Positions 23,764-31,807 of a stretch of 33,650 nucleotides of DNA are shown one piece after another. Both the position numbers and the translations under genes were made by a program. The DNA lies in the NCBI GenBank assembly GCA_030655145.1, contig JAURWD010000203.1, forward strand, positions 1 to 33,650, read 5' to 3'. The notes beneath the pieces are model-generated. The model saw nothing but the letters and a program-made list of their open reading frames with translations, did no database searches and was not told the origin of the DNA. The stretch's first letter is position 1, and every line of letters begins with the position of its first letter. The stretch is from Ferruginibacter sp. Lineage in GTDB: Bacteria; Bacteroidota; Bacteroidia; Chitinophagales; Chitinophagaceae.

Positions 23764-24252
23764 ATGAGTTTAGATTTTACAACAAGACCGGATACAGAAA
23801 AGATTAATTTTAAAAAGCGCCTGCTGAATGCTTGTCTTGCTATAATCAGGGAAAGAATGGAGTATACCGCGGCCCAGGTTGAGAATGCGCAATTAGCAGC
23901 AAACAGCGTGGAGAAAAGTAGTGCGGGTGATAAATATGAGACCAGTCGTGCCATGAGCCACCTGGAAAAGGATATGTATGCGAAACAACTGGCCCAAACC
24001 CGCCAGGAGCTGGCATTATTGATGGAAACAAATTGTAGCCAGGTAAATTTAGAGGCTGCTAAAGGTGCTGTCGTGGTTTGTGGGCAGGATATTTTTTTCC
24101 TGGCCGCCGGCCTGGGTAAATTTCAATTTGAAGAGTCGACTATCCTGGTGCTATCGCCATTCGCACCAATGGGCCGATTGTTGGTGGGCAAAAAAGCTGG
24201 TGACGAAGTTGTTTTTAATAAGAAGAGAGTGGTGATTGAACAGGTTTTTTAA
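23764..24252 (+). CDS. Small GreA/GreB-like protein
   Basis: A 162-residue protein. Residues ~10-90 are helical with a break at SSAGDKYETSRAMSHLEKDM, resembling the two-helix coiled-coil hairpin of Gre factors with acidic residues near the tip (Asp and Glu in GDKYE). The C-terminal ~60 residues (FAPMGRLLVGKKAGDEVVFNKKRVVIEQVF) fit the Gre FKBP-like domain ending, where GDEV and a final hydrophobic strand are typical. In Gre factors this arrangement reaches into RNA polymerase and stimulates transcript cleavage. Whether this protein does so is unproven. Bacteroidota have similar small proteins, often named without good reason as an oxoacyl-ACP synthase. It is divergent from the exported beta-rich gene. 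Confidence 0.55.
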   Translation: MSLDFTTRPDTEKINFKKRLLNACLAIIRERMEYTAAQVENAQLAANSVEKSSAGDKYETSRAMSHLEKDMYAKQLAQTRQELALLMETNCSQVNLEAAKGAVVVCGQDIFFLAAGLGKFQFEESTILVLSPFAPMGRLLVGKKAGDEVVFNKKRVVIEQVF

Positions 24253-24423
24253 AAGCTGAATGTCGTCATGTAGTAATTTTTCTACACGGGTGGGTGGAAT
24301 TGAACTACAGGCTGTGTGCATGCATCCAGGCATCTTTGTACCGCCTTCGAAACCTTTATTATCCAAATCTCTGAAGCCATTATTACCCACAAAACTCCGG
24401 CAGGGCCGGGTTAAACTATAAAA

Positions 24424-24449
24424 AAGCCTCCGCCCATCAGCGGGGGCTT
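24424..24449 (-). terminator. Rho-independent terminator of the SDR/DUF2867 gene
   Basis: On the minus strand AAGCCCCCGC pairs with GCGGAGGCTT around TGATGG and is followed by six T. It starts 2 bases beyond the SDR stop. The plus-strand side also reaches CTACTTTTTT, so it might stop the GreA-like transcript too. Confidence 0.88.
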
Positions 24450-24450
24450 C

Positions 24451-25902
24451 CTACTTTTTTCGGACCATGTCTTTTACTTTGACAAGGTTGCTGATCATTC
24501 CGTTGAATATAAAATAATGAAACGGCAAAACGGAATACCAGTATAGACGTCCCCAAACTCCTTTGGGGCGGAAGGTGGCGGTCTGCCGCAGAAATTGTTT
24601 ATTGTCTTTGCGCATGATCTTAAATTCAAGCCAGGCTTCGCCAGGAACTTTCATTTCAGCGAAGAGTAGTAAACGCCGGTTTTCTTTGTCGGCAATTAAC
24701 ACCCGCCAAAAATCCAGGGCATCTCCGCTATGTAATTGTTCTGAATGGGTCCTGCCGCGGCGCAGACCAACCCCACCGAAAAATTTGTCCATCATGCCCC
24801 GTACTTTCCATAATGCGGTTCCGTAATACCATCCGCGTTCACCACCAATGCTCCAGATATTGGACAATACTTTATCTACATCCCCGGTGATTTCCCTCCA
24901 TTTCAAATCCCGGAAACAACCGAATTTTGGCACTTCCAGATTGTTCATCACTTCCTGGCGCGTACCGCTGCTGCTGAAGGCATCCTTCCAACTGCTCAAT
25001 ACCAGTTGCTGTTCAATCTTTTCAAACGCCAGCTCAACGGCACTTTTATACGGGAGCAATTCAATGGACAACCGTTCTGCAAGATCATTCTCCCGGCAAA
25101 CTACATTCACTTTCATGCTGTTCACCAGGTTCACCGCAAGCGGGTAGGAGGTTGATGTCACAAAATATAGCCAGTAGGAAGAAAGGCGAGGGGTCATCAC
25201 CGGGATGATGAAGATTTTTCGATTTAGTTTTCGCACCTCTGCAAACTTCAGCAACATGTTTTTGTAGCTCAATATTTCCGGGCCGCCAATATCAAAGTCC
25301 TGGTTAAAGGTGTCTTCTTTCAATATGACGCCCGAAAGAAACTGGATCACGTTCCTGATGGCAATTGGCTGGCACAAAGTATTGAGCCATTTTGGAGCGA
25401 TCATGACCGGCAATTTTTCCACGATGTCCCGCATAATTTCAAATGATGCACTGCCAGATCCAACAATGATCCCCGCACGCAACACCGTAGTGGGAATACG
25501 ACCGGCACGTAAAATCTTTTCCACGTTCAACCGGGATTCAAGATGTTTAGAAAGCTCTTTTTCATTTACGATCCCGCTCAGGTAAATAAGCTGTCTGCAT
25601 TTGGTTGGCTCAACCAGTTGAAGAAAACGCTTTGCAGTCTGCGCCTCCTGTTCCTCAAATTTTCCGGCCTTACCCATGGAATGCACGAGGAAATAGGCGA
25701 CGTCGATTTCTGTAGGGAAAGTCTGAGTGCTTCCTTCGTCAAGCAGATCAATTTCCAGTACCTTGATATGTTCATGCTGGTGCTCATTTTCAAACCGCTT
25801 GCGATTTCGCACACAGCAGTATAGGTGGTGACCTTCTTCAAGTAGTACGGGGAGTAACCGTTGGCCGATATATCCGTTGGCACCGGTAATAAGGATATTC
25901 AT
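24451..25902 (-). CDS. SDR-family NAD(P)-binding protein with C-terminal DUF2867
   Basis: A 483-residue protein. Residues 1-~290 are an atypical short-chain dehydrogenase/NmrA-like Rossmann domain: GANGYIGQRL (residues 7-16) binds the dinucleotide, followed by AYFLVHSMG, QLIYLSGIV and TVLRAGIIVGSGSASFE. Residues ~320-480 are the DUF2867 domain (WYYGTALWKVRGMMDKFFGG, LRRGRTHSEQLHSGDALDFWRV, RPKGVWGRLYWYSVLPFHYFIF). The two-domain order is the usual one for this family, whose reaction is unknown. A near-palindrome at 25922-25938 lies 20 bases before its start. Its own terminator follows directly. Confidence 0.87.
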   Translation of the reverse strand: MNILITGANGYIGQRLLPVLLEEGHHLYCCVRNRKRFENEHQHEHIKVLEIDLLDEGSTQTFPTEIDVAYFLVHSMGKAGKFEEQEAQTAKRFLQLVEPTKCRQLIYLSGIVNEKELSKHLESRLNVEKILRAGRIPTTVLRAGIIVGSGSASFEIMRDIVEKLPVMIAPKWLNTLCQPIAIRNVIQFLSGVILKEDTFNQDFDIGGPEILSYKNMLLKFAEVRKLNRKIFIIPVMTPRLSSYWLYFVTSTSYPLAVNLVNSMKVNVVCRENDLAERLSIELLPYKSAVELAFEKIEQQLVLSSWKDAFSSSGTRQEVMNNLEVPKFGCFRDLKWREITGDVDKVLSNIWSIGGERGWYYGTALWKVRGMMDKFFGGVGLRRGRTHSEQLHSGDALDFWRVLIADKENRRLLLFAEMKVPGEAWLEFKIMRKDNKQFLRQTATFRPKGVWGRLYWYSVLPFHYFIFNGMISNLVKVKDMVRKK

Positions 25903-25921
25903 GTGTTAGTAACAGCTTAAT

Positions 25922-25938
25922 GAACGAATGGTTTGTTC
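25922..25938. promoter_or_regulatory. Inverted repeat upstream of the SDR/DUF2867 gene, candidate operator
   Basis: GAACGAA (25922-25928) and TTTGTTC (25932-25938) match as inverted arms at six of seven positions around TGG, in the divergent gap between the SDR and EcsC genes. The form is like operators of TetR-type repressors; no such gene is adjacent. Confidence 0.35.
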
Positions 25939-26069
25939 TGTTTTTTTAGAGATGTCAAAAACCAAATTGCTAGAAGAGTGCTACATTCAATTTAAAATTA
26001 AAATATATTTAATCAAAACCAGGTGGGAACAGATAACATCTTCACCAGGTCTGCACAAAAGTATTAGTC

Positions 26070-26786
26070 ATGGACGCTTACGAAAACGAGGTATCGATTG
26101 CATTAAAAGAATGGCAAAAGAAAATGGAGAGACGCCCCGGGTTGCTCAATAATTTATCCCGCAAAGTTCAGACAAAGATCAACTCCTGGATACCCGAAAA
26201 AGTGCATAATGCGATAACCGTTACGATCAAGCAAATGATCCGCGGTGTTTTATTCGGGGCAAAACATACAACTGCAACACCATTATTAAATGCGTCTTTG
26301 CAAGTGCGGGAAGAAACAGTGTTAAAGCGGATAGAGTTCTATAAGAATACAGCTGCGGTGGAAGGTGGAATAACAGGTGCAGGTGGGTTGCTGCTGGGGC
26401 TTGCTGATTTTCCGATATTAATTGGCTTGAAGATAAAACTGCTGTTCGACATTGCTTCAATGTATGGGTTCGATGTGGATGATTACAAGGAGCGGCTATA
26501 CCTGCTTCATATTTTTGAACTGTCGTTTTCAAGTGATGTGCATCGCAAGAAAATTTTTGGCAAACTAAAAGACTGGGATATAAAGTCTAAGCAACTGCCT
26601 GATGACATCAACCAATTCGAATGGAGAAATTTTCAACAGGAGTACCGGGACTATATTGACCTGGCAAAAATGGCGCAGTTGGTGCCGGTGATCGGCGCGC
26701 CTGTAGGTGTCGTGGTAAATTATCGGCTGATAAAAAAACTTGGGAACACAGCAATGAATGCTTACCGAATGCGTTTACTGCAATAA
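26070..26786 (+). CDS. EcsC-family protein
   Basis: A 238-residue protein of the EcsC family, named after a gene in the Bacillus ecs operon; its molecular role is not settled. The pattern fits: an N-terminal helical region (ALKEWQKKMERRPGLLNNLSRKVQTKINSWIP, read here in parts), a glycine-rich hydrophobic stretch (AAVEGGITGAGGLLLGLADFPILIG), LFDIASMYGFDVDDYKERLYLL, and a C-terminal LVPVIGAPVGVVVNYRLIKKLG followed by AMNAYRMRLL. The hydrophobic stretches suggest association with the membrane. It stands alone, divergent from the SDR gene. Confidence 0.85.
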   Translation: MDAYENEVSIALKEWQKKMERRPGLLNNLSRKVQTKINSWIPEKVHNAITVTIKQMIRGVLFGAKHTTATPLLNASLQVREETVLKRIEFYKNTAAVEGGITGAGGLLLGLADFPILIGLKIKLLFDIASMYGFDVDDYKERLYLLHIFELSFSSDVHRKKIFGKLKDWDIKSKQLPDDINQFEWRNFQQEYRDYIDLAKMAQLVPVIGAPVGVVVNYRLIKKLGNTAMNAYRMRLLQ

Positions 26787-26917
26787 GGTGCCGGCGTGGC
26801 TTTGGGCGATCGCCTGCTACACAACCCGGCCAAACCTTGATATACAAGTCAAGGGCAATATCGCCAATAGGCCAACTTGCCTCAACAATTAAGTTATTAT
26901 GAAACGCCTGGTCAATT

Positions 26918-28024
26918 ATGGAAGTTAAGATGGGCTATATCAAACAGATCGATTTTTTGAGAGCTGTTGCCATCTTAGCAGTTGTAACCACCCATTGGTC
27001 CTCGCCGCACAGCCTGTTCTATGAGATATCTACGGCCATATCGGGTCCCTTCATCTTCTTCACCATCAGTGGTTTTTTGATTACACGAATCTTGATCTCA
27101 GAACGATTGCTCGCTGAAGTGTCGCATCAAAATAAGTTAACCGTTTTTAAAAATTTCTTTATCAGGAGAGGGTTGAGAATTTTCGCTATCTATTACCTGG
27201 CAATCATCATCGTTCACTTTTTAAACCAGGACAACCTATCCAACTATTACAGTTACCTCACGTACACGACTAACTTTCATCAAAATGCGACCCAATCATG
27301 GGGCGTCCTTCCTCATTTATGGACGATGGCAGTAGAGGAACAATTTTACATTTTTTGGCCATTTATCATACTATTCATTCCCCAAAAATTGTTACTTCCT
27401 ACTATCGTTTTATTTATATTAATTGGTATCGGGAGCCGGGTGATTCTTGAGACGAATGATTTTGCTTTCACCCTCCCATATACGTGTTTTGATGCTCTTG
27501 GCCTGGGTGCGTTATTAGCCTGGTTCCAACTATTTAAATTCAACTACCTGCCGAAACTGTTTAAGTTGCTCGGCATTTGTGCAATTGCCAGTACCGGCTG
27601 CTTGATCTGGTCAATTGGTCACCAGGCTCATTTGTATATTTTTCATCGAACTTTTATTGCCATTGTTACTACCTGGACCTTATTGTTCTTCATTGTGCGC
27701 AGAAATTACCTGACCTCTAAATACACCACCGGACTTGAAAACACGCTGAGTTTTATTGGTAAAATCAGTTATGGCATTTTTCTTTTTCACATTCCCCTTA
27801 TTGAACACAGTAACAAAATACTGGGACCGGTCAATAAATTAATACTGGGTAACCACCAGAGCAATACAATTTTCTTGCTGGAGAATTTTATGCTGCTGAT
27901 CCTTATCTCCTGGCTCTCCTGGAAATTTTTTGAATTACCCATTTCGAATTTGAAGAGATATTTTAAAACGGAAAAGGCACCCGCACTTCAGCCTGTTGCC
28001 ACGGTGAAGGCAGTCGGGTTGTGA
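26918..28024 (+). CDS. Acyltransferase 3 family membrane protein (OafA/YrhL-like)
   Basis: A 368-residue integral membrane O-acyltransferase with about ten membrane segments. The N-terminal signature IDFLRAVAILAVVTTHW carries the conserved His26, and FFTISGFLITRIL and LWTMAVEEQFYIFWPFIILF complete the acyltransferase-3 pattern. Members acetylate or otherwise acylate surface sugars, lipopolysaccharide or secondary metabolites using cytoplasmic acyl-CoA. The substrate cannot be told; no polysaccharide cluster is adjacent. An internal ATG at 26930 is an alternative start. The C-terminal SGNH domain found in some members is absent. Confidence 0.92.
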   Translation: MEVKMGYIKQIDFLRAVAILAVVTTHWSSPHSLFYEISTAISGPFIFFTISGFLITRILISERLLAEVSHQNKLTVFKNFFIRRGLRIFAIYYLAIIIVHFLNQDNLSNYYSYLTYTTNFHQNATQSWGVLPHLWTMAVEEQFYIFWPFIILFIPQKLLLPTIVLFILIGIGSRVILETNDFAFTLPYTCFDALGLGALLAWFQLFKFNYLPKLFKLLGICAIASTGCLIWSIGHQAHLYIFHRTFIAIVTTWTLLFFIVRRNYLTSKYTTGLENTLSFIGKISYGIFLFHIPLIEHSNKILGPVNKLILGNHQSNTIFLLENFMLLILISWLSWKFFELPISNLKRYFKTEKAPALQPVATVKAVGL

Positions 28025-28087
28025 TCACTGGCCTTCCTTCTTCCCACATCATTCTCCGCTCTCCGCATTATTCTGCCATTCAGATGA

Positions 28088-28258
28088 TTATTGATTTTTA
28101 CTTAACCAGGCAGTGCGTTTCTGCGGCCGGCTCATCGGGATCAACCAACTCGAAGCCGGGACATCGATTAAGTTTTCGACAAACCCGTACCTCGTAAAAT
28201 ATCCCTCCAATTTGTGCGTTACGTTCGCAATTATGTTTTTGCAGTTTAGATTCTTTAT
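28088..28258 (-). pseudogene. C-terminal remnant of a GNAT-like acetyltransferase
   Basis: A 56-codon minus-strand frame closed by TAA at 28088 and preceded by an in-frame TGA at 28259-28261, with no ATG, GTG or TTG where a start would be needed. It translates to a segment with IIANVTHKLEGYFTRYGF then VENLIDVPASSWLIPMSRPQ, close to the last strand and helix of GNAT enzymes (the xxYxRYGFxxx motif B region). The upstream two thirds of such a gene are missing, replaced by the lipoprotein promoter. The alternative, a chance frame, is less likely given the motif but cannot be excluded without a search. Confidence 0.45.
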
Positions 28259-28271
28259 TCATTTATTTTTG
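28238..28271 (+). promoter_or_regulatory. Promoter of the 28298 lipoprotein gene
   Basis: TTTG (28238-28241) and TATTTTTG (28264-28271) are separated by 22 bases, close to the Bacteroidota -33/-7 layout. The ATG follows 26 bases later. This is the best two-part match in the window. Confidence 0.55.
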
Positions 28272-28297
28272 CGCCATAAAATTCAAGGATCCACTTT

Positions 28298-29353
28298 ATG
28301 AAGTCAATTAAACAAATCATTCCAGCCTGGATTGTTCCTGTTTCGGTACTATTTATTGCAGTCGGTTGCAGCGATGCCGCTTCCACTAAAGTGGGCGGAT
28401 CAACGGACACCACCGGCGCAACTTCCAAAACAGATACAACAGCTCCCGGAGGTGCAGCCCGCGCTTCGGTTCAGCCAATAGATACTGCAGATTACAATAA
28501 GCGCATGCTCGCCATCAGTAATAACGATACCACCGGAAAATGGCCAGCTAAAGGGCCGTATCCTCTTGCCGGAGCCTTATTGCCTTATAATCGCATTGTT
28601 GCCTTTTACGGGAATCTTTTTTCAAAAAGAATGGGCATACTCGGAGAAATTCCAAAGCCGGAAATGTTGAAAAAACTCCAGGGTGAAGTTGCAGCCTGGC
28701 AAGCCGCGGATAGTTCAACAAAGACAATTCCTGCGCTTCATTACGTAGTAACCACCGCCCAGGGAATGCCGGGTAAAGATGGCAAACACCGGATGCGCAT
28801 GCCGTCAAACCAGGTTGATACAATTGTTAGCTGGGCAAAAGAAATTGATGCGCTTGTTTTTCTGGACATACAGGTAGGACATAGCAATGTAAAAGACGAG
28901 ACAGCTGTCTGGGAAAAATATCTTGCGCTTCCACATGTACATTTTGGGATAGACCCGGAATTTTCCATGAAAAATGGCGAACGCCCAGGATCGAAAATTG
29001 GTACGTTCAATGCAGAGGATATCAATGCCGCCATCGATTTCCTTGCTGAAGTTGTACGGAAAAATAACCTTCCACCAAAAATATTAGTGGTTCACCGTTT
29101 TACCCAGGGAATGGTAACTGGCTTTGAGAGAATTAAGAAAGTGCCCGAGGTACAGATCGTAATGGATATGGATGGCTTCGGCGATAAAATACTGAAGAGA
29201 TCAACCTATCTCCGCTACATCTACAAAGAGCCGGTTCAGTTTACCGGTTTCAAACTGTTTTATAAAAACGACACCAAAAATACTTCCGGCATGTACACTC
29301 CGGAAGAACTCCTGAAATTCGTTCCTAAACCCGCTTACATTCAATACCAATAA
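28298..29353 (+). CDS. Lipoprotein with a possible TIM-barrel domain, unknown function
   Basis: A 351-residue protein with a lipoprotein signal peptide (VLFIAVGC, lipidated Cys24), a Thr/Asp/Ser-rich linker to about residue 60, then one globular domain. Its strands (IPALHYVVTTAQG, IDALVFLDIQVG, HFGIDPEFSM, KILVVHRFTQGMVTG, VQIVMDMDGFG) recur in a way that suggests a beta/alpha barrel such as a glycoside hydrolase, with acidic residues at strand ends (FLDIQ, GIDPEF, MDMDGF). No named family was recognised. The next gene, a CE4 polysaccharide deacetylase lipoprotein, starts 16 bases downstream, so the two are very likely cotranscribed and may act on the same cell-surface polymer. Confidence 0.65.
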   Translation: MKSIKQIIPAWIVPVSVLFIAVGCSDAASTKVGGSTDTTGATSKTDTTAPGGAARASVQPIDTADYNKRMLAISNNDTTGKWPAKGPYPLAGALLPYNRIVAFYGNLFSKRMGILGEIPKPEMLKKLQGEVAAWQAADSSTKTIPALHYVVTTAQGMPGKDGKHRMRMPSNQVDTIVSWAKEIDALVFLDIQVGHSNVKDETAVWEKYLALPHVHFGIDPEFSMKNGERPGSKIGTFNAEDINAAIDFLAEVVRKNNLPPKILVVHRFTQGMVTGFERIKKVPEVQIVMDMDGFGDKILKRSTYLRYIYKEPVQFTGFKLFYKNDTKNTSGMYTPEELLKFVPKPAYIQYQ

Positions 29354-29369
29354 TTTTTTCTTTCTACCC

Positions 29370-30221
29370 ATGAAACAATACGCTTCCGGACTGCTTACCC
29401 TGCTTGTCATTTTTTTTACCGCCTGTTCAACCAACCCAGTTCAACAAACGCCAAAGGATATTGAGAAAGATTCCACTGGTGCCAAACCCGTTGTAAAGGA
29501 TACGGCACTGAATCTTGCATCAATCCTGGCGAAGCCGGAGGTTCCGGTGCTCTGTTATCATCACATCCGGAATTTCAGCAGTAGTCAGAGTGAATCCATG
29601 AAAAGCTATTCGGTTACGCCGGCTGCTTTTGCCTCCCAGATGAAAGCATTGTCAGACAGTGGTTACCAAACTATCCTGCCTGATCAGCTATACGATTATT
29701 TAGTGCATGACAAATCCCTGCCTGCAAAACCGGTGATGATCACTTTCGACGATACCGATGAAGAGCAATTTAGCATTGGCTCCAAAGAATTAGATAAGTA
29801 TGGATTTAAGGGTGTGTATTTCATAATGACCATTGCGATTAACCGCCCTCGTTACATGAGCACTGAGCAAATAAAATTACTTTCAGATAGTGGTAATGAA
29901 ATTGCTGCCCATACCTGGGATCACCACATGGTTACAAAATATGTTGGTGCCCAATGGGACACGCAGATGATTCGTCCACGCGTTAAGCTGGAAGGTATCA
30001 CTGGCAAGCCTGTACGTTATTTTGCGTATCCTTTCGGCCTATGGAACCGCGAGGCCATTCCTGAGATCAAAGCACGTAATTATGACCTTGCCTTTATATT
30101 GTCTACCAAAAGAGACTCGCTCAATCCTTTACATACCATTCGCCGGATGATCGTTCCCGGCACCTGGTCAACACCAGGGATGATGAAAGCCATGCGTACC
30201 ACCTTTAATAAGGCTTCCTAG
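29370..30221 (+). CDS. Polysaccharide deacetylase family lipoprotein (CE4/NodB fold)
   Basis: A 283-residue protein with a lipobox FFTAC (Cys19) and a NodB-homology domain from about residue 55. Motif 1 is MITFDDTDEEQ with Asp127/Asp128; motif 2 is AAHTWDHH with His181 and His185 for the metal; FAYPFGLWNREAI is motif 3. Thr replaces the usual glycine after the Asp pair, a variant I believe is common in Bacteroidota. The expected reaction is removal of N-acetyl groups from amino-sugar polymers or peptidoglycan at the cell surface. It directly follows the possible TIM-barrel lipoprotein (16 bases), a pairing that recalls the two domains of PgaB, though that link is inference. Confidence 0.88.
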   Translation: MKQYASGLLTLLVIFFTACSTNPVQQTPKDIEKDSTGAKPVVKDTALNLASILAKPEVPVLCYHHIRNFSSSQSESMKSYSVTPAAFASQMKALSDSGYQTILPDQLYDYLVHDKSLPAKPVMITFDDTDEEQFSIGSKELDKYGFKGVYFIMTIAINRPRYMSTEQIKLLSDSGNEIAAHTWDHHMVTKYVGAQWDTQMIRPRVKLEGITGKPVRYFAYPFGLWNREAIPEIKARNYDLAFILSTKRDSLNPLHTIRRMIVPGTWSTPGMMKAMRTTFNKAS

Positions 30222-30250
30222 CTTTCAAAATTGCGGGCCGGTTTTGGAAG
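30222..30250. promoter_or_regulatory. Inverted repeat between the deacetylase gene and the sugar dehydrogenase promoter
   Basis: CTTTCAAAA (30222-30230) pairs with TTTTGGAAG (30242-30250), nine pairs including one G-T, around an 11-base loop. It starts one base after the deacetylase stop and ends directly before the TATATTTG box. There is no T-tract, so an operator or weak terminator is possible. Confidence 0.35.
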
Positions 30251-30258
30251 TATATTTG
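30251..30258 (+). promoter_or_regulatory. -7 promoter box (TATATTTG) of the sugar dehydrogenase gene
   Basis: A TAnnTTTG match 38 bases before the ATG at 30297, adjacent to an inverted repeat. Confidence 0.4.
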
Positions 30259-30296
30259 TAGCAGTCTATCCTGCTTCAACTTCCTAAACAAATACT

Positions 30297-31751
30297 ATGG
30301 CCCGTCTTTTCGTTGTTAGTTTTCTGCTTGCAAACCTTGGGTTTGCTTATTTTTTATTCCCCGCGTCGGGAACAGTTTCGCCGTCTCTATTGCCACCCCA
30401 GGTCGCTCACCAGCATGTGATCGATACAGCCGCTGTTGCAGCTAACTACCGGAGTTTTTGTGGTGGTTGTCATGGAGAAAAAATGGATGCCTTTGTCGAC
30501 CGCAGTTGGAAACATGGTAGTTCCAGGGAAGATCTGTTCAAAGGCATTAAGGATGGATACCACGATGAAGGAATGCCCGCCTTTGATTCGGCTTTTAACG
30601 ATGAAGAAACTTATGCTCTTGCCGATTATATTATTGAAGGCATAAAGAACAGGAAGCGCTACGATTTCGCAAAAGAGCCTGTACGAGAAAATCTTTTTGT
30701 TTCGGAGGGTATCACCATCAAGCTTGACACTGTTGTTCGGGGCTTAACCATTCCCTGGGGTATGGCATTTCTTCCCAAAGGGGAGTTGCTCGTCACCGAG
30801 AAAAAAGGAAAATTATTTCGCGTTACCAACCGGAAAGAAATGGAAGAAGTTTCCGGCTTACCGCCAATTACCGCCGACGGGCAGGGAGGGTTGATGGATG
30901 TTATCCTGCATCCCGATTACAAAGAAAATCAACTCGTTTACTTTTCGTATTCCGCTCCCAAGAAAGAAGGAAATACAACGCTTGCAACCACGGCCATTAT
31001 GAGGGCAAAACTTGAAGGAACCGCACTCGTGAATCAACAAGTAATTTTTGAAGCCTTGCCATACTCGAAAACCCGCCATCATTATGGATCAAGAATGGTT
31101 TTCGGTCGTGACGGTTTCTTGTATTTCTCCGTTGGTGAACGCGGTAATGAAAAGGAAAATCCACAATCAACGGCGAATGATCTTGGCAAAATTCATCGCA
31201 TACGCGACGACGGTAGTATCCCTGCTGATAATCCGTTCACCAATGCACAGGGGACAAAGTCGTCAATATTTTCATACGGTAACCGCAACCCGCAAGGCTT
31301 AACGGTACATCCTGTAACCGGGGCAATTTGGTCAAACGAACATGGGCCACGGGGTGGAGACGAAGTGAATATTATTGGAAGAGGAAAAAATTACGGCTGG
31401 CCTGCCATCACTTATGGCATAAACTACAATAACCAAATCATTTCGAAAAACACTTCCATGGCTGGTATGGAGCAACCGCTCCATTATTGGATACCATCCA
31501 TCGGCCCAAGCGGGATGGCCTTTGTGCAGGGCGATCGTTACAAAGCCTGGAAGGGCGACCTGCTTGTCGGCTCCCTGCGCTTTAAATACCTGAACAGGTG
31601 TAAAATAAAAAATGGTAAGATCGTCGGTGAAGAATTACTATTTAAAAATATCGGTCGCCTGAGAGATGTACGTATGGCACCTGATGGATACATCTACATT
31701 GCTGTCGAAAACCCCGGCTATGTGTTTAGGTTAATGCCTGTCAAGAACTAA
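30297..31751 (+). CDS. Exported c-type cytochrome fused to PQQ-dependent sugar (soluble aldose) dehydrogenase
   Basis: A 484-residue protein with an N-terminal signal segment (residues ~1-25). Residues ~45-120 are a class I cytochrome c: haem site CGGCH (Cys55, Cys58, His59) and likely axial Met93 in DEGMPAFD. Residues ~135-480 are a six-bladed beta-propeller of the soluble glucose/sorbosone dehydrogenase family: GLTIPWGMAFLPKGELLVTEK, HHYGSRMVFGRDGFLYFSVGERG, YGNRNPQGLTVHP, EHGPRGGDEVN and RGKNYGWP. It would oxidise a sugar in the periplasm with PQQ and pass electrons through its own haem to the respiratory chain. PQQ synthesis genes are not in the window. The exact sugar is unknown. Confidence 0.9.
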   Translation: MARLFVVSFLLANLGFAYFLFPASGTVSPSLLPPQVAHQHVIDTAAVAANYRSFCGGCHGEKMDAFVDRSWKHGSSREDLFKGIKDGYHDEGMPAFDSAFNDEETYALADYIIEGIKNRKRYDFAKEPVRENLFVSEGITIKLDTVVRGLTIPWGMAFLPKGELLVTEKKGKLFRVTNRKEMEEVSGLPPITADGQGGLMDVILHPDYKENQLVYFSYSAPKKEGNTTLATTAIMRAKLEGTALVNQQVIFEALPYSKTRHHYGSRMVFGRDGFLYFSVGERGNEKENPQSTANDLGKIHRIRDDGSIPADNPFTNAQGTKSSIFSYGNRNPQGLTVHPVTGAIWSNEHGPRGGDEVNIIGRGKNYGWPAITYGINYNNQIISKNTSMAGMEQPLHYWIPSIGPSGMAFVQGDRYKAWKGDLLVGSLRFKYLNRCKIKNGKIVGEELLFKNIGRLRDVRMAPDGYIYIAVENPGYVFRLMPVKN

Positions 31752-31807
31752 CTACCATTTTTTTTTGAAGGCGATTTTCCCAATGATTTTTTGTTTCAAA
31801 CCAGCAT

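Larger units (their letters stand above)
28025..28297. other. Intergenic region with acetyltransferase remnant and the lipoprotein promoter
   Basis: The gap after the acyltransferase gene. It contains the decayed minus-strand GNAT-like frame (28088-28258) and the promoter of the 28298 lipoprotein, which overlaps the lost 5' part of that remnant. A plus-strand 62-codon frame over the same bases has no recognisable features. Confidence 0.55.

Noticed and set aside
24265-24330. A stretch reading GGAATTGAAC that looks like the reverse of a tRNA T-arm
   Set aside because: No T-stem, acceptor stem or anticodon arm can be formed on the minus strand around it.
26805-26814. GGCGATCGCC palindrome after the EcsC gene
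   Set aside because: A single 10-base GC-rich palindrome with no T-tract and no second copy nearby; probably chance.
28113-28301. 62-codon plus-strand frame before the lipoprotein gene
   Set aside because: It overlaps the lipoprotein promoter and lies opposite the better-supported acetyltransferase remnant; no motif seen.
29757-29775. Loss of the catalytic motif in the CE4 deacetylase (FDDT instead of FDDG)
   Set aside because: The two aspartates and the HxxxH metal site remain, and the Thr variant appears to be usual in Bacteroidota, so inactivity is not implied.
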